This document shows positions 61,360-64,000 of a DNA stretch of 64,000 nucleotides, one piece after another. The DNA comes from Orientallactaga sibirica. Its lineage: Eukaryota; Chordata; Mammalia; Rodentia; Dipodidae. Made by a program: the position numbers and the translations under genes. Each line of letters begins with the position of its first letter. Position 1 is the stretch's first letter. Under the pieces are notes generated by a model. It was not told the origin of the DNA and made no database searches. It saw nothing but the letters and a program-made list of their open reading frames with translations. The stretch is from NCBI GenBank assembly GCA_036365145.1, contig JAEOAD010000982.1:8272001-8336000 (forward strand). The letters are read 5' to 3'.

Positions 61360-62050
61360 TCTTGTGCTCCACCAATAGTAGGTGCTGGAGGACATGTGTT
61401 TCCAGTTTGATCATCTCTGAGTTCAACTAAGGCACCTGTCTGGATTGTCTGCGTGTGCGTTGGCTCTTCTTATCCTCCGATTTCCACAGCTTCCTCTTGT
61501 CCTCCAATTTCTACGCCTTCTGGTTGAATGCTGATCTGCTGAGGGGATCTCACTGCATTACCTCTTCGCCATGGCGGTAAGTGGAGTTTTTCTGAAGTTG
61601 CCCTGCCATCTCTTACTGAAGTCTGATTCGAAGCCTCGTGGGGATAGGCGTGGTCTTCTCGAACTTTCTAGATCGTCTTCACTTTTCCCTTCGCTTTCCC
61701 AAGGAGCTATTTATTACTTGTTACATCTTTGAGATCAGTAACTACATTTAAGGGGCTTACCCACTTTTTGCCTAGTTTCGCTTTTACTTTTGTTCATTTT
61801 TTTTTTGAATGGTGAGGCATGGTCACTTTACTTAGTCCAGGCCGTCTCATACACACACATGCTTTTGTTTTGATCTGTTCCCGAGAGAACACAGATTTGT
61901 CATTGTTTTCTGGGGAGCAATTGATTTTATCAGTCTTCTCTTGTCTTGGGGTCATTTGAGAATGTCTGTAGTCATCTTGGGTTATTCCAAGTTGGCGGAG
62001 AAGGGGTTCCAGATGGTGCATAGTAAATACGAGTCAGGATGCTGCTAGAT
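61360..62050. other. Unassigned block with first-exon-like signals
   Basis: About 0.7 kb, locally CpG-richer, with no SINE. On the plus strand an 'atggcg|gtaagt' start-plus-donor lies at 61571-61582. On the minus strand 75 codons are open at 61794-62021, ending MPHHSKKK. It could be the reversed 5' part of an L1 or ERV family, or a young 5'UTR exon. I cannot decide. Confidence 0.35.
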
Positions 62051-62342
62051 ATCCTACATGTGCCCAACAGTCGCCAAGAACAGAATATTATACAATTTGA
62101 AATGGCACTACTGTCCTGGGGTGAGAAAACCCAATAAAAAGTTCATTGGGACTCAAAAAAGCTTTTAGAATTTGATAGGAATTTCATGCTCCCACAGATT
62201 AATTCCCCTAAATCTGGTTAAATGTATGAGTCATTTGTGTCTTTCATTAACACATATAAATTGTACGTGTCAGTGGGATTCAGTGTGAGATTTCTGTACA
62301 TGCATACAGTGTACACGGACCATATCTAATTGCCCTCGTTTG
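62051..62342. other. Non-repetitive spacer
   Basis: No feature recognised. Confidence 0.35.
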
Positions 62343-62532
62343 AGCTGGAGGGATGGATCAGCCGCAAACACGCTTGCCTGCAGAGAGCCCAGCAACCCGG
62401 GTTTGATCCCCTGGTACCCACATAAAGCCAGATGCACAAAGTGGTGCATGCATTAGGTGTTCATTTGCTGGAGGCCCTGGTGTGCCCATTCTGTCTGTCT
62501 CTCTTTTATCTTTGTCTGTGCTTGCAAATAAA
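62343..62532 (+). mobile_element. DIP-type SINE, old
   Basis: 'gagctggagggatggatcag', 'gggtttgatcccctggtacc', 'caaataaatac' tail. Confidence 0.88.
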
Positions 62533-62689
62533 TACTTGCCCTCATTTATGTTTTTCAGCATTGCTAGCCTCTGGGTTTTTTTGTTTGTTTTACATCTCAT
62601 TGGTAGTCTCACTTATTTGTAATTTTCTTCTTCTTCTCTTCTTGGGTTAATTATTTCTGAGTTTTGTAACTTTTTTTGTAACTTGTTTT

Positions 62690-63025
62690 TCTTGAGACAC
62701 AGTCTCATGTAGCTCAGGCTGGCCTTGAACTTGATAGTAGCAGAGGATGACCTTGAACTTTTGTTTTTCCAATGTAGGGTTTCACTCTAGCCCAGGCTGA
62801 CCTGGAATTCACTGTGTAGTCTCAGAGTGGCCTTGAACTCAAGGCAATCCTCCTACCTCTGCCTCCTGAGTTCTGGGGTTAAAGGTGTTTTTGTTTTTCT
62901 AAGGTGGGGTCTTGCTCTAGCCTAGGCTGATCTGGAATTCAAGGCTGGCCTTGAATTCACAGCAATCCTCCTCCCTCAGCTTCCCAAATTCTGGGATTAA
63001 AGGCATGTGCCACCACACCTGACTA
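62690..63025 (-). mobile_element. Three reverse B1-type SINEs in a row
   Basis: 62692-62762 (truncated), 62767-62885 and 62893-63025. The 5' end ('gcatgtgccaccacacctga') is present only in the last. Confidence 0.88.
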
Positions 63026-63057
63026 CCTTCACCCTTTTTATTTTTAAGATTTAAAAA

Positions 63058-63111
63058 AAATGTTTTTATTTATTTGTTTGTTTGAGAGAGAAAAAAAAGA
63101 CAGAGATATAT

Positions 63112-63198
<87 letters not shown>

Positions 63199-63350
63199 GG
63201 GAGCACCAGTGCCTCTAGCCACTACAAACAAACTCCAGACACATGCACCACCTTGTGCATCTGGTTTGCATGGGACCTGGAGAATTGAACCTGGGTCCTT
63301 AGGTTTTGCAGGCAAGTGCCTTAATTGATAAGCCATCTCACTTCTCCAGG
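63058..63350 (-). mobile_element. DIP-type SINE with (TA)n(GA)n tail
   Basis: Reverse DIP: 'gagcaccagtgcctctagcc' to 'ataagccatctcacttctcc'. Tail expanded. Confidence 0.92.
63115..63195 (+). repeat. (TA)n(GA)n microsatellite
   Basis: About 22 TA then 16 GA units inside the DIP tail. Confidence 0.96.
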
Positions 63351-63900
63351 TCCAGTTTAAAAAGATTTTATTTATCGTGTGTGTGCGCGTGCATGTGTAT
63401 GTGTATGTAAGGGTTACTAAAACCTTGATTGGAGAATGCACCCTATTCTACCTTAGAAATTCCATTCTTTCTTTGCTTTACTGTGTAAACACTTCACTTA
63501 TACTTGTTTCCACATCTACTCTTGCCTTCCAGTTCTCACTTGGTGCTGGGGGCGGGGTTCATTTCAGCCTGGTTAGTGAGGAGCTGAGACTTGGAACTGG
63601 TCTCTGCATTTCCCTTGGGACAACTTGATTTGGGAAGGCTGACTGCAGTTCAGCTGGACAAATGAAAGGTTACGTGTCTAAGGATAAATGACCAGAGAGT
63701 CCCAAACAGAAATGTGGATGCAGCATAAAGAGCCACCATTCTAAACCAGTCACCACGAAGGTGTAAGGTTGGATGATATGTAACATCAGAGCACCATGAA
63801 GCCTATAATGCCTACAGGCAGATATACTACTGTGTGCACTTCAAAATGTGTTCAGAGAGTGGGTCTGATGTTACATATTCTTTTTAAAAAATATTTTATT
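63351..63900. other. Non-repetitive spacer
   Basis: Short TG-rich start, then nothing recognised. Confidence 0.35.
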
Positions 63901-63902
63901 TA

Positions 63903-64000
63903 AGCCGGGCGTGGTGGCGCACACCTTTAGTCCCAGCACTCGGGAGGCAGAGGTAGGAGGATCACTGAGAGTTCGAGGCCACCCTGAGACTACATAGTTA
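63903..64000 (+). mobile_element. B1-type SINE, cut by the window end
   Basis: 'gccgggcgtggtggcgcaca' to 'gagactacatagtta'. Continues beyond the window. Confidence 0.95.

Overview
The window is mammalian genomic DNA from a rodent, most likely a jerboa-type (Dipodidae) genome. It is dense in two SINE families in many ages. One is a 7SL-derived B1-type monomer whose body reads 'gaggccaccctgagactaca'. The other is a tRNA-derived SINE with the B2-superfamily head 'ggctggagagatggcttag' and a body unlike mouse B2, which fits the DIP SINE described from jerboas. B3, B4 (ID+B1), ID, MIR, L2, old L1M, rodent L1 3' ends, ERVL-MaLR LTRs and MLT1 are also present. The species assignment is inference from the SINE types; no species-specific gene was recognised.

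Layout. 0-17 kb: SINE-rich sequence with an L2, an L1 3' end (3.3-4.1 kb), a nearly complete MaLR retrotransposon carrying an extra third LTR (4.63-6.69 kb), a 5S rRNA fragment (6.75 kb), an L1M tail and a MIR. 17.2-18.8 kb: the only CpG island, probably a bidirectional promoter, with a good minus-strand splice donor at 17.81 kb and a possible short plus-strand first coding exon ending at 18.784 kb. 19-33 kb: SINEs, a class I/II-like solo LTR with TATA box and poly(A) signal (22.8-23.2 kb), an unclassified dispersed repeat (24.1-24.7 kb), an L1 tail and a MaLR solo LTR. 33-48 kb: an MLT1 LTR split by later insertions, a PUM1-derived fragment (34.7 kb), many nested SINEs and L1 tails. 48-64 kb: SINEs, a 169-bp tandem repeat whose second copy is a letter-by-letter mosaic with a B1 (51.3-51.7 kb), an L1 3' end, a 1.63-kb near-identical tandem duplication containing a possible 3'-terminal exon on the minus strand (55.5-58.8 kb), and an unassigned block at 61.4-62.1 kb.

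No complete protein-coding gene can be supported. Nearly all open reading frames longer than 60 codons are translations of SINEs, simple repeats or the GC-rich island. What genic evidence exists is the CpG-island promoter and a few candidate exons, all given with low confidence. No novel multi-gene system is visible. The most unusual structures are mosaic or duplicated segments in which SINE sequence and unique sequence are interleaved. They look more like merged haplotypes in the assembly than like biology, and they should be checked against reads.
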